This document shows, in pieces, positions 44,318-57,227 of a DNA stretch of 64,000 bases. The translations under genes were made by a program, and so were the position numbers. The notes under the pieces are model-generated. The model made no database searches, was not told where the DNA came from, and saw nothing but the letters and a program-made list of their open reading frames with translations. Origin of the DNA: Patella vulgata. Taxonomy: Eukaryota > Mollusca > Gastropoda > Patellidae. The DNA is taken from assembly GCF_932274485.2 (NCBI RefSeq), contig NC_065881.2, forward strand, positions 63,870,702 to 63,934,701, in the 5' to 3' direction. Position 1 is the first letter of the stretch. Every line of letters begins with the position of its first letter.

Positions 44318-45249
44318 AGGCATAAGTTGCACCCCCGTCCCTCCCCCTCACTACACGCGTAACCATAGCGATACAATAACGAGAGATGTTAAATTCCATA
44401 TATCCCAATTTGTTAATGAAAACACACAGAGTAGCTGGGAATTCTGGTAATAGAAAAATTTGTATAAATTGTCTCCAGTATGACTCAAATCTGTGCTAAT
44501 ATTCTTTTAATGGATATAAAAAAAACCCAAATATCAAATTTGAAATAATGTATATATAATTACTAATTTATTTCTAATCACAGTTTCGTGTCTCCAAAAG
44601 GACTTTACCACTGTTTTGACTGTATGCAATTAAGGTATATTTATTTCTAGTAGCGTTGCAAATAGAAACTGGATATCAGCTTGTAAGCCACTGTAAATAT
44701 GTGTCGACAAACAGCAACAAACATACATAGGTACGTAACCTTTCAAAATCTCAAGTGTTGCTGCAAGGTGTTATCAGGATATAAAAATAAACCACCCCCT
44801 ATTTAGAACCGGTTGTAAAGGCTGAGAATCAGCTTTAAACACGGAACCTGTTGCACTTAGGGTTTTTTTTTATTTCCCTTTTTTTTTAAAACAATTTTTG
44901 AAGGGGAGGGTTGGTCAGTAGTTTTTAAAAATCGCAACCATTGTGAGCAATCGAAAGGATATAAAACGAATTAAATCAAATTGCGGTTGACATAAAATGA
45001 TTTCTTGTCCATCTGGTAAGTAGGTTGAGTGGGGCTTAAGGTTTAACGTTAGCTTTCACCCAGGGTTGTATCGCAGACAAGTTGCCCACTTCCATCTCGG
45101 GTGATATTGCAGATACCCGCCGTCTAGGTCATTTAAATACTGGATGATCTAATCCCTAAACCTACAATTTCGTTGGTCAATAGTAGGGTGAACCGCAGCC
45201 TCAAATAAATATGTGAGCTAATAAAAACTTAACCTACTTGTCAGCATGA
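44318..45249. other. spacer, nothing recognised
   Basis: AT-rich, no frame or repeat that I can support. Confidence 0.5.
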
Positions 45250-45263
45250 TGCATCTCTAATGA

Positions 45264-45538
45264 TTTTCCGGCGTGGTACCCCCTTGTCAGTGATGAGGAC
45301 GGAGGGCCTGACAAGGACAGCTGTCTAGTCCTTCGGATGAGACGAAAAACCGAGGTCCCGTGTATATATTGGAATGCACGTAAAAGATCCCCTGGCTTTT
45401 GGAATTCGATATAAGAGTAGGCGATAGTGCCGCTGCCCGGGCAAAATTTCCCTCATAGTATGGCGTATGCCCGTCTTCATTAGCCCAGTATAGGAGCAGA
45501 ATCGTAGGACGTTAAACCCCATTTCATTTCATTTCATT
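45264..45538 (+). repeat. 5'-truncated SINE-B with TSD
   Basis: Begins in the body at TTTTCCGGCGTGG and runs complete to GGACGTTAAACCCC and (ATTTC)3. TGCATCTCTAATGA at 45250-45263 recurs at 45539-45552: a perfect 14-bp duplication. The 65-codon antisense frame is SINE-derived. Confidence 0.95.
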
Positions 45539-45552
45539 TGCATCTCTAATGA

Positions 45553-48500
45553 CAAACATTCGCCCAAAATAGACATTCACGAGGCAATATTCATTCACTT
45601 ATATATCGATGAAGCTATGAAATAAAAATTCTGCTTTACGTGTTGGACTTTTAAATATACTTAGTTACGAACTTGATCAAAACTTTGACTAAAACTCGGC
45701 GATTTTATTTTAAATTTATTTGATTGTATCGGTTCTCGGTTCAAAGTCACCCTATGTAGTTTCGTGCTTTTTCTGTTTTCTAAACTCACGCTCGCGGCAA
45801 CATATCGACACTACAAGATGGTAAAATTTACTTTTATTTAATCGTAACACCTTGCGGTTGGTTGTCGCCTTAGCTAGTCTAGAAGTTACGTTTTTGCTAG
45901 CTTAAAATACCTGACAAAAATCTGGGACCGGAAATTAACTGAACAAAATGTATTTTTCGTAGTCTTGATTAACCAGACTTGTATGATTAAAATAGAATTA
46001 CTAGTCAATAATCATTATTTACAATTCATTTTTGTCGGTTTATCTATTCCCGGGAAAAGGGGTCTAAGTGACGAGAGACATTTAAAAAAAAAAAAAAAAT
46101 CGGCGACCACCGATGATTTGATTTGACCAAACTGCTTCAGGCAAACATTACAAATTACGCCTGCAATACTCAATATTAAATTTATACATTTCCGCAAATT
46201 GCGAATTAAACTCTTTCCTTTCGATCTTTCATTTATTTGTGTTCCCAACGGAAAACCGTAGGTCTAACTGAAAATGCCATAGTCTTGAATATTTTTTAAA
46301 CTGAGCCTTTACCTCAGTATGTGTACGAAATACTTAATTATAAGGGTAAACATTATTTGAAAGTAAACCTTGCATCACGATCTAATTCCAACCACGTCGA
46401 TCAACGGATGTGTAGTATTGAATAATAAACCAGCTTTTTTCTTCCTGATGGTTTTGTACTGTGCTTTATTACATAACAACAGCAAAGTCTTTGCCTTAAA
46501 ATTATGAATATTTTGACTTTTCAGATACATGCTTTTATGTGAACGACCTGACTTGCTGTACCTTTAATATAATGAATGTAGCAAGGGGATGGACAAACCT
46601 CGGTTACCAGACAATATACGAATTAATTATGTATTTATTGAACTACACGGGCTGACCATTACAACACCTCAATGTAGCACCTCACCTCGTTCTTTTAGTG
46701 AGTTGACCCAGCACTCGTGCCATCTAGTGGTCGTAACATCAGCATCAATATAGGTTTATACCTGTTTGACCCGCGGCGACAAATGGTAAACAAGTTTATA
46801 ATTTGTCAACCCTGTTTAATTGCACTGCATGATCCGACAAATGATTTATACATGAACCATTATAGCTACCTTAAAGAGCATCATAGCGATGAGTTCTCAG
46901 CTATCCTATTGTTATTGTTAAACAGTAACAAGACAAACAACATCAAACCAGTCATTATAAATATTGCTTATTCGTGTCATTGTGTAGGTTTTCTTTTTAT
47001 ATCGTTTGCTAATTTGAATTGGATAATTGCAATGTGCAAATCAAATTAAAATCAGACATAGAATCGACCTGTTTAGACAAGAGAGTGACACTTAATAGAA
47101 AAATTATTTGTGCACTAAATGTTACTCTCCGGTTTAATGAAGTGAGTTGTTCTCATTAGGGGGCCAATCTCTTCAAGGTTTACAACACCGTGTAAAACCG
47201 GTGGGGTATTAATGGTGTCGAAACAATAATCCACCCTACACTCCTCTGTGGGTGCCAATAAAACAAGGCTGTTGAAGGTATAGGATAAAAGTACACATGT
47301 ATTATTTTCTTACTGATTGACATTCATACTATAATATACTGGATCAGCAAGTTCTTCAACTTAACTCACCGTAAAATGAACCAAGTTCAACCGTCCACCG
47401 TATAACCCCAACTATATTTTAAACAATCTACACTGCACCAAGGTGTAGATAATTTAATCTGGTATATTCACTCCACCCAAGACGAGGGGTTTAATTGTAC
47501 AGACAATTTTATTCGTTTCATGTTAGGGTCATCGCTTGATACAATACTTGATCACCTCAGCACAAACGAACCGAAGTACTGCTTTCTTATTTGGTGAAGA
47601 AAACCCCGGGGATTACGAACAGGGGTTACGAACCAAATGAATTCTCTCCCCCTTTCCTTTGAACCGTCTTACATTAATAAACTAATGCCGAGAAGGAAAG
47701 TACGTAAAAAAGAGAAAGAAAACCCTCGGGTTTTGATAAACGTACTTTATTTATAGGAATTTGTAAGGACCATTGAGATTTACAGATTGTAGGATATTCG
47801 TAAATATCATTTAAGTCGTTGGAGAAAATGTAAAATGATTTCTAATTGTAGTGCATAGGCTAAATCTGACAAAAATATTGACACAAACTTTGTTATTTCG
47901 TACACAATCGAATTTTATGTTTTAATGTTTCGTGAATTTTCTTCTTTTTTTTTTGATCTTAAAGATGCATCATTTAAAATTTCTAATAGTTAAAAAAAAA
48001 ATAGATAATAAGATAATAAAAAGCGAATATTGAAAATTGCAGTCAAATGACTTCATTCTGAAAGGAGTTATGGCCGTTTGAAGAATAATGTAGTCTCGAT
48101 TGTAATTACTACCGTTATTACGATACTAATCGTGTCGCGATCGTGTTTAAATCCGATGATTCAGAGCTGATTATGGGTCTGGCATGTGAATAAATTTCTG
48201 CTTAATGATTTGTATATAACATTTGAGGCCAAACGAAAGATCCGCAAGGCAGGTTTAAGTCTGACATGATGCATCTTTAATTTATAAATAAAAATAATCT
48301 TGGCGGAAACTTTTGAGCAAAGAGTACATTGCCATTTCTAAATTTAATTGAATGAGCTGTCTCTATCATAATCAGTATGTATCTTGTATTTAATAAGTAA
48401 ACAGAGAAATATTGAAATAATTTTTTTATTAGTTAAAGGAAAGGCCCCATTTCGTTTAAATATATTTGTCAGTATTTCGTTGATTGTCAGTTATCCTGAG

Positions 48501-50549
48501 TCGAGAAAATCGGGTAACGGAAATAGACGAGAAATGAGGGTCCTACTAACCATCTACAAGAACCGACAAGAGCGTTTAATTTGTCAATATCGCCCAAAAT
48601 ATCACAAAAAGTGGCCGACACCTTTCTATTCATCGTCAGTTTAGAGTGAAGTAAAAGTAGAGTTCCCTAACTTTAACAATTCGAATTAAGATTGACATGT
48701 GTTTCATTGTTTATCATCATGTGTTTGTTTCGAAATTTGAAAATTAGCTCTATGTATGCTATACGATATGTAAAACGATTTCGGAAGTAGTCTATTATCC
48801 TGAACCCGTAATGTCTGTTTAGCTAATCCATATGTACGATAACTACACGCCCCGAGCCGTAACCGGGTGAAAAGGATTAAAGTGGATTATTACAACAATC
48901 CATGTCTGTTTCAGTTAATATAGATACGTCCATCAAGACTTGTCGTGAAGTTAATGTTGACAATGAATAACTGCATATTTGTTGATGTTATTTGGGGGTG
49001 GTGTCCGGACGGAATGTGGAAGGTCATCAAGTAAACAAAGCCTCTATTCTAGGAATCAAATAACATTGATAACTGTATTTCTTTATAGAAAGATTTTATA
49101 AATAAATCACCCTCTGACTGGAACAGCTGCTTTTACATTGGCTGTTCACAGTACCTTAGTCTCGGTCGCCCATAACCTAATAGTCTTCAACGTACGGAGG
49201 GTTTGGGCCAGTTGTCAACATTTGGCGAAATTTACTGGATAATCAACCAATCAACCAAATAAAAACCCAAACTCCCGGTTACGCATGGGCAATGGAACTT
49301 TTTAGCTAAAGTCAAGTAATAAATTCCATAATTCATGTATCATTATAAACAAACATAAATCGTGACGACGAATTAGGGTTGGTTTTAAGGCTAGTTACCT
49401 CCCTTAGATTTTGTTCGTGATATTGTAAAAGACTGGATAATCTAGCCAATGGCCAAGTTATTCTCAAATGATGATAACCCGTCCAAACTAATATTCGTAG
49501 AATATTTGTCTGAATGATAAATCAGCGTCTTGGTATGATTGACATGGCTCCGTTTACATTGGCCGTCACGTGACACAAGTAAGAATTGAAATACGGAATA
49601 AAAAACGAAAGAAAACGAATTAATCAGTTTGGAAAAGTCGAGAAGTAAGGGAGTCTCCGAATTTTGGTATTGGTTTATCCATTATCTAGTTGGGACGATT
49701 CAAAAACTAATTTCAAACATGTACAACTTAAACTTAATATTGTTTCGCCTAACCATCGGCGGCTGCTATTATCCTTTAAGATTCCACAACCATAAGTTCT
49801 GAATATGGATTTTAAAACATAAATACCTGTAATTGAGCACAAGGACAGATTCATTACGGATCGTTGAGTTTATTCTAGTTAGTTCGAGAGTTACAGGATA
49901 TTTACAATAATGCTATATAATAACTCATTCATCTATATTACTGACAACTCACTTAAGCGAAAAGGCTTCAATATATCTATCAATCATTCTGATGACAGAC
50001 AGGGCGATGTCAATTTCAATCGAGGTACTTATCTCTACAAGGGTTTAGATATACAGTAGATAAGCAAGTAAATAAAAGATGTATGCTAATCCTATGTAGA
50101 TATGCTGTTATAGCCATCTATGTACTTATATAATCATATATCTAGATGATAGATATACTGTAGATATAATATTTATTTAAATGTCCTTATTAACCCCGTG
50201 TACTTGAGTGTCCTGTATTTTGAATGTATATTATACTTCGATTATAACTTAAGTCGACCGTAATTCGATCTTTATATACAAATAAAATTATTACGAAACC
50301 TGCTAGCGTTACATAATTGATATAAAAGTAGTTGGTGCGTTTGTCTTTTCAGTAATAAATAACATAATTCTCAGTTTTCTTTGACGTAAGAACATTACTA
50401 ACATAGTTCACGGCCAACTCTTTTACATTACTGTTAGAAACACACAGAGAACCGTTTGTCGCGTATAAATGCCACAACCACCACCCCGAGCGAGGGGGGG
50501 GGGGGTACTGGTATTCGTTTCAAGAATGCAAATGAAATTGGGGGGGGGG
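45553..50549. other. long sparse stretch
   Basis: Contains an A-rich run at 46084-46099, frames of 77, 110 and 86 codons (46015-46248 minus, 46717-47049 plus, 48384-48644 plus) without domains, a region near 47985-48110 faintly like the interior of family D, and G-runs at about 50496-50506 and 50541-50551. Nothing here is firm. Confidence 0.45.
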
Positions 50550-50769
50550 GTGCATCATAAGGTCTGTCATTGAGTTAACTGGCGTGGTTTCGATTCCCCG
50601 GTTGTGGCAAGGAGTAGGTTCGCTTGTCCAACCTCGTGGGTTTTCTCCGAGTCCTCCAGTTTCCTCCCACTGCTAAAGACCCCTGCGCGCAAGCGTATTA
50701 TTGAAATAAAATTAAACCGTATGTTAGTCCCGAAATGACCTAATTTGTGTCGAGTGGACGTTAAACCCT
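50550..50769 (+). repeat. SINE-A copy, 5'-truncated at a G-run
   Basis: The A box is replaced by a G-run; the B box is present as GTGGTTTCGATTCCCC, then the full body and GTGGACGTTAAACCC. It has no (TC)n tail. Flanks TGAAATTGG and TGAAATGG may be a decayed duplication. The 79-codon antisense frame is SINE-derived. Confidence 0.9.
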
Positions 50770-50904
50770 TTGAAATGGTGAATTTAGGTTCAGTCTCGAT
50801 TAACAAGTACCGTTGCTACGATAATAAACATTCTATGGCACATTTTGTCAAAACTTCAAAAAGTGATAACTTCACTCACAATAAAGTGTTTTGAATAAAA
50901 TGTT

Positions 50905-50978
50905 CAATTTATTTTGCATTATCTAGTTCTGAACTGTTATAACAAGAATGACTAGCTCTTTACATAATGCATCTTTAA
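50905..50978 (+). repeat. partial family D end
   Basis: GCATTATCTAGTTCTGAACT, AGAATGACTAGCTC and TTTACATAATGCATCTTTAA match one terminus of family D; the other terminus is absent. Confidence 0.65.
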
Positions 50979-51589
50979 CAGTTTTAGAACCACTGCTCAG
51001 AGCTGTCGACGACATCAAAATTGATGCCTTCTTATACAATCGATGTGAGTGAAGGGTCTATTACACATGATTATCATTAATTTCTGTATGACGAATGCAC
51101 AGATTAACTTTATACACGAAATTAATATGTCACTGTCTTCTTATAAGCAAGGATATTATCCCTTTAACAGAAAACTATTGTATGCCTTCAAACGATCCAA
51201 ACAGAACAAAAATAACAAAAAGCAATTAAACGTCCGAGAATTATTATATATCTACTTCATAAGAGTAGTGATTTCTGTATCGTAACATCACAATAGAATA
51301 CATTCATGTTGGTAATACATCATGGAAATAGCATTTTATAACTAAAGGATGATATATTATTTATTATATAAAATAACATTAAAATTCCTATGTGTATATA
51401 AAGAAAACATTAATTATCCTTAAAATTTATGAGACAAGCCAAGCTTTAAACTTGCTAGACTATTTTTGTGTGCTATAAAACAAACTACTCGCAATGGCAC
51501 CTTTATTTTTAGGTGACAGATATTTATATTACATGAAGAATAAAATTGTTTATATTCGTTTTACGAGGTTTTAAACTGCACCATTAAGC
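50979..51589. other. spacer, nothing recognised
   Basis: AT-rich, with one 78-codon frame without domain. Confidence 0.5.
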
Positions 51590-51602
51590 TTCCGATATTC
51601 AC

Positions 51603-51669
51603 CCGTCTTCATTAGCCCAGGTTAGGAGCAGAACAGTAGGACGTTAAACTCCATTTCACATCATTTCAT
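51603..51669 (+). repeat. very short 5'-truncated SINE-B with TSD
   Basis: Only the last 67 bp of SINE-B (CGTCTTCATTAGCCCAGG to GGACGTTAAACTCC and the ATTTC tail). TTCCGATATTCAC at 51590-51602 recurs at 51670-51682 as a perfect 13-bp duplication, so this is a genuine truncated insertion, not a decayed copy. Confidence 0.93.
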
Positions 51670-51682
51670 TTCCGATATTCAC

Positions 51683-51911
51683 AAGCCCACCAAATAAACA
51701 AGGGTAATACATATTTTAAAAGAAGACTTCGCTTTGTACTGAATATGGTAATCTAATTTAATTAATTTTGCTTGCAAAGTTTAATGCATGTGGGCTTGAT
51801 ACCAAGCAGACCTGGTGTAATGATAATAAAACTGTAACCATTAATCAGTTTGAAATAATGGCTTCTATTGAAGGTGGACGTATCTAGGCTTAGTAAATAT
51901 TCATACACTGA
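51683..51911. other. spacer, nothing recognised
   Basis: AT-rich, no frame or repeat. Confidence 0.5.
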
Positions 51912-51914
51912 CGG

Positions 51915-52306
51915 AGCAACGGTGGCAATGTGAGTAGGACTCTGACTCGCTAACTAGCTGGGGCTCGCGGGTTCCTCTCCCGATGTTGGCCGAGAAAGTT
52001 CATCGAGATTTTCCCGTCGTGGTTTCCTTTTGTCTGCAAGTACAGGACGGAGGATTTGACAAGGACAGCTGTCTAGTCGTTATGGTGGGACGAAAAACCG
52101 ACGGGCCGTTTTCTGGAAGTTCCTGACTAAAGTTACACCTGTCTCCGTAGTGTCATATACATCTCTTATTGGTACCGCGGCACAGGATAGTGTCACATAC
52201 ACACTGGCCTGCACGTAAAAGATCCCTTGGCGTATGGCGCATGCCCGTCTTCATTAGCCCAGTCGGAACAGAACAGCAGGACGTTAAACCCCATTTCATT
52301 TCCCTT
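51915..52306 (+). repeat. SINE-B copy with head and a foreign insert
   Basis: The head has GGTGGCAATGTGAGTAGG and GCGGGTTCCTCTCCCG; the body is normal to GGGACGAAAAACCGA. A roughly 95-bp segment unlike SINE-B follows (about 52102-52197). The body then resumes at CACACTGGCCTGCACG, skips to GCGTATGGCGCATGCCC, and ends GGACGTTAAACCCC plus tail. Confidence 0.88.
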
Positions 52307-54330
52307 TTTTCTTCTGTACTAGAAAAGCTTTATCATAACATAAACCAACTGTATTTGAATCGACTGAAATTTGTATGGTAAGATGAACTGGTAAAAAAAT
52401 AAGCAAAGAACTAATTTTAATATCTCTAACCTAAATTATGCCTTATTTATATTCAGATGACTAACCCTATTATCGTATTCTATATTTACACTGACTGTAA
52501 ATGTATTCGATATTTTTTAAATATAAATTACGAATTATTCAACATAAATTGAAATAGGAACTTGTTGGCACCCGCAAAGATTTAAATCGAATTTTTTACA
52601 GATCGAAAACGAATCCAGTAGGATTTTTTGTTTCACTAGAGCATATTCTGTGTAGTCAATACGTAAATAACGACGATAACTTATTTCACATAATTTCTAA
52701 TTAGCCTTTGTGGGCTTCAGATATCCGATAGTCTTAATGCATGTGTTGATTTTTTTCTTAGGAATAAAAAGTAGCTATGAAATAAAATGTCAGCAAGTAC
52801 ATACCATGTCAAGTTGTAATCTACACTGATCAGGGAAACGTTATTTTTTATCGGGTAATTCTCTCCATTCACTTTGATCTTTACTTTCGATTTTCACAAA
52901 ATCTAACAATAAATAATATTTTATGCTATCAATTTCAACACTATATTGTACAACATGGCATTTGAAGTAATGCATCGTCAATAATATTCTATTTCAAAGG
53001 CAGCTATGGGTTTGCAATATCTAAGATGTCTTTTTCATCTGTTCATCGGTTTTTAAAAAAACATATTTATTTTACCAATATTTCTTCATAGATAAAGCGC
53101 TAGTCTCCATGTTCTGTTTTTCTTAATCTGATCGATAGTAAAATGCCATCTTTTCACGTATATTTCAAAGGGAACCGCTGTCAAAACAATCGCCAAACAA
53201 AATTGTAACTTTCTCTCTCCAGGGAATAAGATACCGTAACAGGTGAGACGTTGATAGATATGAACATTTCTTGGCTTTGTTCTTTTCTATTTAACATTGT
53301 TCTGTTGATGACGTTCTGTAACACAAATACCGGTTTTATAAATAGTACGTCTATAATAGTTCATCTGAACAAAGCGATCGTAGTCGTCTAGGCGCTCAAC
53401 CCTTAATACATGGCGTCCAAGTTTCGGCGACCCCTTAGTGTGATATTATTGGTATTTCGTATTGTTGTACTATCGCTACTTTTCCTTATTTCGATCGAAA
53501 AATAAATCAAAATGTGAAAATACAGAAATACCTCGTGACCATTGATCAATAAAATGTGTAAAGTCTCACAGTAACTTTGCGTGGGTCATTCTGGGATTAA
53601 CAACGATTATTTGCTATTGTTATGTATGTGATGCTAAAGAGGAGGATTTGACCTCACAGTGGCGTTTCTGTCTATTCATCTTCAAATTTCAACTCTCACG
53701 GCTGCTGTACACGTGCAAGCCACATGTAAAACCAGACAAACTTTATCATATGTACTGTTTATAAAAAATAAATTTATGTCATAAATGTTCAACAATTTAA
53801 CTGGAAAATGGTGTCAAAATGAAGTGATATCCGGTTTCGCATACCAATACAGATGTAACGATTTCATGGAATTATAGAGATGAGGAGAACCGTCACGCAA
53901 TCATTAACAGCTAAACAATTAGATGAAAAAGAAATATATATCCTGTTCCACATACTATTAGAAACTGTACAAATGACGCATATGGCTGAAAAACAGATAG
54001 GTTTAATCAGATTACACACTGTTGTAAAACATGGAAGGGTAGAAAAAATCAAAATAAAACAGACAAATAAAACTGGTTCCCTGATAATCATTTAGTAATA
54101 GGTTACCCAGTAAGGTAATGCCTCGCCAGGAGGTAATAGTTAATACAAGATTAACCAGGGAGTAGCATCTCCTTCATAACCCTTCTCCGTCTTTGGTGAA
54201 TCAAAGTTAGACGTTAAACCCGATTTACTAAATACTTCGCAATGGTTAAGCTTGGAGACACAACTTAACACATTCTTTAAATAGGTGAATCGTTTGATTG
54301 GGACATTGATGTCATCATTATTTATCTATG
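52307..54330. other. spacer with a possible SINE tail remnant
   Basis: Frames at 53864-54095 (75 and 71 codons on opposite strands) are unconvincing. AGACGTTAAACCCGATTTAC near 54210-54229 looks like a SINE tail remnant. Confidence 0.45.
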
Positions 54331-54834
54331 TTAAAGGGACTATCCCTTATTTGAACAAAGTCTCAAAAATAAAAGTCTGAGTATGTATGAAATTTAAACG
54401 CCAAAATATTGAGGAATGGTGTATTGGCCGTATCTCAAAATTTCAGCTCAAAATATTGAGTCGTTTGGACGTGACCGTCAAAACTGCTTATCCGGACACG
54501 TAACCCTTTTAAGATTTCGGGTCAATTTTTTCTTTGGGAGACCTGATAATCGATCCCTGTTCATTGAGAGGTCTATACAGTGAATGACCCAAATGCTGTA
54601 CTTGATAATGAAAGGTAAATTTCACCTACACATTATTTTTATACAAAAAATGTCTGGTTTTATCTAGACACCGCATAATACAGCTTGGGACACCGGTCTC
54701 CATTTTCAGATGAAGACTGACGTGTTTCAGTTATTGAGTTAGTTGCTCGGCCCTTAGGTAGAGGATTTTAAGGGATTTTAAAACAAAATTAAACAGTTTT
54801 ATTTGCCAAAATATAATTGGGATTAGCCCTTTAA
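54331..54834 (+). mobile_element. family C element, well-kept copy (TTAA-bounded)
   Basis: Starts TTAAAGGGACTATCCC and ends GGGATTAGCCCTTTAA, giving clear short inverted repeats inside TTAA on both sides. Colinear with 20955-21474 in the same orientation; by eye the two agree at most positions with small indels. No coding frame. Confidence 0.9.
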
Positions 54835-57227
54835 AATATAAATTCAGATGTGCTAGGAACAGTTAATTTTACATAATAATGAACATGAGAATAAACACAT
54901 ATCAAAAACTATAAGCTGTTCTAAACTAACATACCATTGTTTATAATGTAACATTAGTAAAGCATAAACATCCATGTTTGTCTAAAATTGTTATAAACAA
55001 TCCATATCGACCATACAAATAAACCTTTTCTTTTTTATTAAAACGGACAGTGAGACATAGGTATGGAACTTTTGAATAAACAGTTTTACTATCTGAAAGG
55101 GCACAGATGAAACTTACAGAGTTTTCAGTTATTCCACTATGCTGCTAACGTCATGCAGGAAATTTTGTGATTTCTTTTGTGAGAATGTTTCACAGAATCC
55201 GGAAGAGCCAGGGTAACTCTTTCTTCGTGTAAAATTCTCTTTACCCACAAAAACTCCCGCTAACTTCTGGAAGAAACCGTAATTAATCTCACTGGTTGGC
55301 AAGTTTAGCTTTTCACGAAATGTGTTATTAAATGTGAAATGTTAGAAAAAGCGGTCGAAGCCGGCGGAAGAATTCTTACGTGATGTGAGAACGGTGTCAA
55401 TATCATAGTTCAACTTTTGACATTCAAGGTGTATTGGATGATCCGTACCTTCAGGAATTGTGGTATTGTAATAAAGGGAGGTCTGATAGCCAATATGTGT
55501 AAAAATATTATTTCATATGTACACCTGTTGATAAACTACCCCGTCTCAGTCATCGCAATTCATCTTATTAAACCTGACTAGACACCATCAGGTGGTAGAA
55601 TAGCTTTCTTTATTTTCATTAAACATAGAAAAATAACCATAACACCCAATAATGAAGAAAAATGATCAGGCTCTCTGACAATTTGATTCTTTCTTTTATT
55701 ATTACATGAACAACTAATACCTTTGCTCTGGTAAGATATGTTTGCAATTACTGCTATGTCTCAATGGTCTTTTTTGTATATAACGGCTCAAACTAACTTA
55801 CTCCATAATTCATACTTTCTTATCAATTTGCTATCCCTTTGTAAAGAATACTGTTGCAAATAAATATGTTTTAGCCTAACTTACAAGGAAATATGATTGA
55901 CATCTCGCCATGTAAATCATAGGGCTTTACGTCTGAACGGCCAGTCCACCAAAGTTAATAAAAGGTAAGTCTCAATTTAAATCTCAAGTGAGACTAGCCG
56001 CGCATCTCCAGTTAGGACCAGTCACCCAGAGACTACTTTTCAGAATCATGCAAGGCTCGTAAAATATTTAACAGACTTATGTTACACCTTTTCGCTAGTT
56101 TTGTCATAAGGACGGCTGGTCGTCTCTTCATAATCTAATACCGGAGTTTATGAAATACAAAACCATTATCAAATATTACAAAATGTAATCAATAACATAA
56201 TTATTCTCTCGAACCTTCATTCGAATTGCGATCATCCAAATCTATCTCCCTGTTCACATCGAATGATGTTTATACACACAAGCACTCTAAACATTGGTTA
56301 GCTATAAGAACTCTCCAAAAATACAAGAAGTGGAATTAGGTGTTCTAGAACGAATAATAATACCTTGTCTATAACCGAAAGGTTAGAATCTAACCTGGAA
56401 CAACTAATAATCAAAACAATTTATTTTATTTTTTGAGGTAAATTAAACTCATATTAGTCCAACCTCCTTTAATGTAGAAAAAAACAGAGGAAAGTATTAG
56501 TCATCATATATAAAGCTAGGGGATTCGAATGGATTTATAGATACATAGGGCCGCGTTACTATTTACAATTAAATTAGAAACAGCGCGAGTGTGACCAATA
56601 TCCAGTCAAAACAAGAAAGTATGCAGTGTATTTCAGTATCATGCTTTTTTAGTTGAAATAGCAAAAAGTGTGAAGAAATTCAATGCGAGACATGTTGAGT
56701 GCAAGACACCGTCTGTTAATTTTTACACCTGCTGTTGAAGCAGAAGAATGTGATCGCGTGCTGGTTGGGATTAATTGTCCAGGAGTATGCGACCTTGGTG
56801 GACGGTGTTAAGAATATAAATATGGTAGCTATTAGTGGGTGTACAAGTGTTTATAGTTTAATGCCATATGTTTTCTCGGTTTATTCGTTTATATTGTAAA
56901 TTATAGGTGTGTTTAGATAAAAGCTGAGGTCATGACTTACTAAACGCAAAACAGATGAAACCAAGAGGATGAGTTGTTTCTTGCCGGGATCATACTCTCC
57001 ACTATCCTTTTATAAAGATAGTTCGCATTGAAGCCATGTCTTGTAGATCTTGTAGTACATCAATGTGTCTCTTCAGCTTAATATTGTTGAAATTTCACAA
57101 ATAATTATAAGGCAACACTCCAGTTAAGGTCTACTGAAATTTTGGAACAAAGGGAAAATAGAAACGAAACGAAATGGAATTTAGAAACACAATTAAGCCG
57201 ACTAGGGCAAGACTGTGTATGTCTAAC
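54835..57227. other. spacer, nothing recognised
   Basis: AT-rich. Near 57160-57200 GAAACGAAACGAAATGGAAT and a following GCCGACTAGGGC may be a SINE-B tail remnant (minus). No frame of note. Confidence 0.45.

Noticed and set aside
46717-47049. 110-codon plus-strand open frame
   Set aside because: No recognisable motif or splice context, and composition equals the flanks.
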